38,162 nt of DNA from an uncultured Pelagibacteraceae bacterium (lineage in GTDB: Bacteria; Pseudomonadota; Alphaproteobacteria; Pelagibacterales; Pelagibacteraceae): NCBI GenBank assembly GCA_902595795.1, contig CACJRK010000011.1, positions 1-38,162 of the forward strand, written 5' to 3'. Positions within the stretch are counted from its first letter, which is position 1. Every line of letters begins with the position of its first letter. The notes beneath the pieces are model-generated. The model ran no database searches. It was not told where the DNA came from and saw only the letters and a program-made list of their open reading frames with translations. This document shows positions 35,574 to 38,162 of this stretch, piece by piece. Both the position numbers and the translations under genes were made by a program.

Positions 35574-36362
35574 TTATCTATATACAATTTTTGGAAACCA
35601 GTCTTCTCTCATCAAGTCTCCATTATTTAAATTAATACCATCAAATGGGGGTGATGTAGGTCCTCCTCTATCAATATACTTAACATCATCTCCTATAAAT
35701 CGCATAGAAAAAGCTCTTCTTTGTTTAGAAGTGTTGTTTCCTGATGAGCCATGAACTATTTTAAAATTAAATAAAACAGCATCACCTAAATTTAACTCTG
35801 GTATTAAAATATTTTTTTCAAATTCCTCTTGTAAAGGTAAATCCATAAAAGAACTATCATCTTTATACCAAGATTCATTGTTTGACCATTTTGTAGGTCT
35901 AATTAACTTTGGCCATTTATGAGAACCTAAAATTAATTTAAGATTATTTTTCTTATCAACTTCGTCTAATGGTATCCAAAAACTTCCAGTTTTATTTCCA
36001 TTAACGCAGTAATAAGGCATATCTTGATGCCAGGGTGTCTCTTTTTCCGTTCCAGGATTTTTAATGAAAATATGCTCATGAAATATTTGCACTGATTTAG
36101 AATTAGTTGCCTCAGCAAATATTTGGGCACCAGATGAATTAAATATACAATCTTTGAAATCATTTATCCTTTCCCAATTACAATAATCTTCAAAGAATCT
36201 ACCATTATGGTGATCTACATTTTCTCTTCCATGTATACTTGGGTTTTCTAAAACTTTTTGAAATCCTTTTCTTAATGGCTCAATCCAATCTTTAAATAAA
36301 TCTTTAATTATTATCACACCATCGTTTTGATAATCTTTAATTTGTCTATCAGATAAAAACAT
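35574..36362 (-). CDS. PhyH-family (phytanoyl-CoA dioxygenase-like) Fe(II)/2-oxoglutarate oxygenase
   Basis: A 262-residue oxygenase. The iron ligands are H112 and D114 (PWHQDMPYY) and H204 (KIVHGSSGNN). The 2-oxoglutarate-binding Arg is likely R215 or R216 (KQRRAFSMRF). This family hydroxylates small molecules such as phytanoyl-CoA, ectoine, free amino acids or aminophosphonates. The gene begins 2 nt after the HisM-type permease gene and is followed by a LysE-type exporter. Its substrate is therefore probably related to what the ABC importer brings in (inference). Confidence 0.88.
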   Translation of the reverse strand: MFLSDRQIKDYQNDGVIIIKDLFKDWIEPLRKGFQKVLENPSIHGRENVDHHNGRFFEDYCNWERINDFKDCIFNSSGAQIFAEATNSKSVQIFHEHIFIKNPGTEKETPWHQDMPYYCVNGNKTGSFWIPLDEVDKKNNLKLILGSHKWPKLIRPTKWSNNESWYKDDSSFMDLPLQEEFEKNILIPELNLGDAVLFNFKIVHGSSGNNTSKQRRAFSMRFIGDDVKYIDRGGPTSPPFDGINLNNGDLMREDWFPKIVYR

Positions 36363-36364
36363 TG

Positions 36365-37042
36365 TTATTGTTGAAAACTATACTTTTTCTCTAAATATTT
36401 AATCACATTATGAATAATAAAAGTCATGAACAAATAAATTCCACCAGCAACAATAAATACCTCAATTGGTTTAAAAGTTGTTGAAATTATATATTTAGCT
36501 ACACCAGTTAAATCCATCAAAGTTACTGTGCTTGCTAAAGAAGTTCCTTTCATCATCAATATTATTTCATTTCCATATGCAGGCAGAGATTGTCGAATAG
36601 CAATTGGAATTTGAATTTTATAAAAAATTATTTTATTTGATATACCAAGACTTTTGCCAGCTTCTATAATACCTGGTTTTATTGTCTGAAAAGCTGATCT
36701 TAAAATTTCAGAGGTATATGCACCAGTATTCAAAGTAAATGCTATTATAGCACACCAGTAAGGTTCTTTTAAAATTACCCATAGAAAAGTTGTTCTTAAA
36801 TATTCAATTTGTCCTAATCCAAAATAAATTATGAAAATCTGTACTAATAATGGTGTTCCTCTAAATATATAAGAATAACCATATGCAAATTTGTTAATAA
36901 ATATATTTTTATTTAATCTTAAAATTGCAAAGAAAAGACCTAAAAATAATCCAAAAAATAAAGATGCTGATAATAATTTTAAAGTAACTACTGTTGCTCC
37001 TAAAAGTTTGGGGAAACTAGTTATCATTAAATCAAAATCCAT
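36365..37042 (-). CDS. Polar amino-acid ABC transporter permease (HisM-like)
   Basis: A 225-residue inner-membrane permease with about 5 helices. The HisM/HisQ-family domain is seen as LLGATVVTLKLLSASLFFGLFLG, then YIFRGTPLLVQIFIIYFGLG. The ATPase-contacting EAA loop is GIIEAGKSLGISNKIIFYKIQIPIAIRQSLP. It overlaps the HisQ-type gene by one base (TAATG) and would form a heterodimer with it. The ATP-binding subunit is not in the window. Histidine, lysine, arginine, octopine-type or other polar substrates are possible. Confidence 0.92.
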   Translation of the reverse strand: MDFDLMITSFPKLLGATVVTLKLLSASLFFGLFLGLFFAILRLNKNIFINKFAYGYSYIFRGTPLLVQIFIIYFGLGQIEYLRTTFLWVILKEPYWCAIIAFTLNTGAYTSEILRSAFQTIKPGIIEAGKSLGISNKIIFYKIQIPIAIRQSLPAYGNEIILMMKGTSLASTVTLMDLTGVAKYIISTTFKPIEVFIVAGGIYLFMTFIIHNVIKYLEKKYSFQQ

Positions 37043-37734
37043 TAATACCCCCTACTATACTTGACTTCTAACTTGTTAATTAATTTCATACTCACGTAAG
37101 TAAGTAACAGATACAAAACTGCAGCAAATGAATAGAAGAATAATGGATCTCTAGTAGATCCTGCTGCAATATAAGACTGTCTCATTATTTCAACCAATCC
37201 TGTTACAGAAATCAGAGAAGTATCTTTTAAAGTTATTTGCCAAACATTACTTAAGTTTGGAATAGCAAGCCTTAACATCTGGGGTAGTATTATTTTGTAA
37301 AATTGACCAAACTTATTTATCCCAAGCACTTTTGCAGCTTCAAACTGACCTTTATCTATTGATTGTATGGCGCCTCTAAATACTTCTGTTGAATAAGCAC
37401 CAGAAATAATACCTATTGCCATTGATCCAGTTATAAAAGCATTTATTTCTATGTATTCATAATAACCAAAAATAGAAGCTACATACATGATGGCCCCACT
37501 TCCCCCAAAAAAGAAAAGATAAATTACTAATAGTTCAGGTACGCCACGAATAACTGTAGTGTAAAAATTACCAACTAAATTTAAAGTTTTATATTTGGAA
37601 AGCTTTAAAGGAGTAAAAATTAATGCAAAAAAGAAACCAACCAACATTGCTGTAATTGATACAGCAACCGTCATTAGGGTTGCATAAAATAACTCGTCAC
37701 CCCAACCTGTTTTACCAAATGCGAGAAGTTCCAT
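37042..37734 (-). CDS. Polar amino-acid ABC transporter permease (HisQ-like)
   Basis: A 230-residue permease with about 5 helices. It shows ATLMTVAVSITAMLVGFFFAL and NFYTTVIRGVPELLVIYLFFFGG. The EAA loop is GQFEAAKVLGINKFGQFYKIILPQMLRLAIPN. It partners the HisM-like protein encoded directly downstream. A strong hairpin (37741-37765) lies between the binding-protein gene and this start codon, ending 6 nt before the ATG, so expression is probably lower than that of the binding protein. Confidence 0.92.
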   Translation of the reverse strand: MELLAFGKTGWGDELFYATLMTVAVSITAMLVGFFFALIFTPLKLSKYKTLNLVGNFYTTVIRGVPELLVIYLFFFGGSGAIMYVASIFGYYEYIEINAFITGSMAIGIISGAYSTEVFRGAIQSIDKGQFEAAKVLGINKFGQFYKIILPQMLRLAIPNLSNVWQITLKDTSLISVTGLVEIMRQSYIAAGSTRDPLFFYSFAAVLYLLLTYVSMKLINKLEVKYSRGY

Positions 37735-37740
37735 ATAGAT

Positions 37741-37765
37741 TGGCGACTATATATTATAGTCGCCA
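37741..37765 (-). promoter_or_regulatory. Intercistronic hairpin between binding-protein and permease genes
   Basis: A perfect 11-bp inverted repeat, TGGCGACTATA and TATAGTCGCCA with loop TAT, lies 13 nt after the binding-protein stop and 6 nt before the HisQ-type ATG. No T-run follows on the minus strand, so it is not a standard terminator. Such hairpins commonly protect binding-protein mRNA from 3' decay and lower downstream expression; that role is inferred. Confidence 0.75.
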
Positions 37766-37778
37766 GATCTGAAATGAA

Positions 37779-38162
37779 TTACATAGAAGCGTCAAAACCA
37801 AAGTGCTTAATAGCAAGCTTGCTAATAATTCCTTGTTTTCTAGCTTTATTAATTGCTTTGTTGAAGTCTTTTAAGATTTTAGCATCTCTTTTTCCAATAG
37901 CACTATCGCTAGCTTGTCTGATACCAACACCTACACCATTACCAAATGCACCGCCTGAAAAAGTTGGTCCAACTAATACAACTGGCTTACCTGATTTGTC
38001 TGCGTAATCTGTAAATGCTACAGCAGCAGCTAAAGCAACATCACATCTTCCAGAGGTTAGATCTAGGTTAACTTCATCTTGAGTTTTATAAGTTCTAACA
38101 TTTACACTTCCTACATCACCAGACTCTAAAAAGTTTTGGTGAATTGTACCTGTTTGAGTACA
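37779..38162 (-). CDS. Polar amino-acid ABC transporter substrate-binding protein, N-terminal part outside window
   Basis: Only the C-terminal 127 residues lie in the window; the frame is open to the window edge. The segment reads like the second lobe of a family 3 (HisJ/ArgT-like) binding protein. TYKTQDEVNLDLTSGRCDVALA matches the hinge-side ligand region, followed by GVGVGIRQASDSAIG and DFNKAINKARKQGIISKLAIKHFG. It ends FDASM. The signal peptide and the main ligand-binding residues are outside the window. It is the first visible gene of the importer operon, followed by a hairpin and the two permeases. Confidence 0.9.
   Translation of the reverse strand, partial: CTQTGTIHQNFLESGDVGSVNVRTYKTQDEVNLDLTSGRCDVALAAAVAFTDYADKSGKPVVLVGPTFSGGAFGNGVGVGIRQASDSAIGKRDAKILKDFNKAINKARKQGIISKLAIKHFGFDASM

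Noticed and set aside
1-38162. Mobile elements, prophage, CRISPR arrays, tRNA or rRNA genes, riboswitches
   Set aside because: I read all intergenic gaps and found no transposase, terminal repeats, regularly spaced repeats, tRNA-like cloverleaf with T-arm sequence or known riboswitch core.

Overview
The window looks like a stretch of SAR11-clade (Candidatus Pelagibacter-type) alphaproteobacterial chromosome. It is very AT-rich, with coding density close to total. Stop and start codons often share bases (TAATG, ATGA), some convergent genes share stop-codon bases (TTAA), and the protein set is that of a streamlined marine heterotroph. This assignment is inferred from composition, layout and protein character; no database search was run. 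No tRNA, rRNA, insertion sequence, prophage or CRISPR array was seen, and no gene-free stretch exceeds about 220 bases.

Layout. (1) 2-4396, plus strand: purC (5' end outside the window)-purS-purQ-purL, then a BolA-like gene and the monothiol glutaredoxin grxD, all coupled or touching. (2) 4397-13412, minus strand: a housekeeping run read as glmU-like acetyltransferase, glmS, class II DAHP synthase, nadE, cysS, cimA (citramalate synthase), a TrmJ-like rRNA/tRNA methyltransferase, and rpsD, which has its own strong promoter. (3) 13482-17723, plus strand: gph, then a prpD-prpB-prpC methylcitrate-cycle cluster with a TTG start on prpD. (4) 17725-20862, minus strand: nrdA-nrdB (class I ribonucleotide reductase) and a 57-residue lipoprotein gene that is easy to miss. 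Two NrdR-box-like sites 31 bp apart overlap the predicted nrdA promoter. (5) 21043-22497, plus strand: a phosphomannomutase/phosphoglucomutase. (6) 22494-27440, minus strand: an MFS transporter, rpoZ with a long acidic tail, dusA, a TauE/SafE permease and a long charged helical protein. Between the last two lies an oppositely oriented candidate small RNA with its own intrinsic terminator.

(7) 27452-29126, plus strand: a beta-hydroxyacid dehydrogenase, an FMN-binding PNPOx-like protein and a small membrane protein. (8) 29140-31021, minus strand: a gamma-carbonic-anhydrase-like protein, an exported alpha/beta hydrolase and a DUF1330 protein. (9) 31041-34948: a thioredoxin-fold protein, a GT4 glycosyltransferase and an EamA permease (plus strand), a GT9 heptosyltransferase-like enzyme (minus), and a DUF6165 protein (plus). 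(10) 34950-38162, minus strand: a polar amino-acid ABC importer (binding protein, cut by the window edge, plus two permeases), a PhyH-family 2-oxoglutarate oxygenase and a LysE-family exporter. Together these five form a possible uptake-hydroxylation-efflux module.

The items most worth follow-up are the candidate small RNA at 23719-23808, the small lipoprotein behind nrdB, the NrdR-box pair, the GlmU protein that consists only of the acetyltransferase half, and the transporter-oxygenase-exporter cluster.
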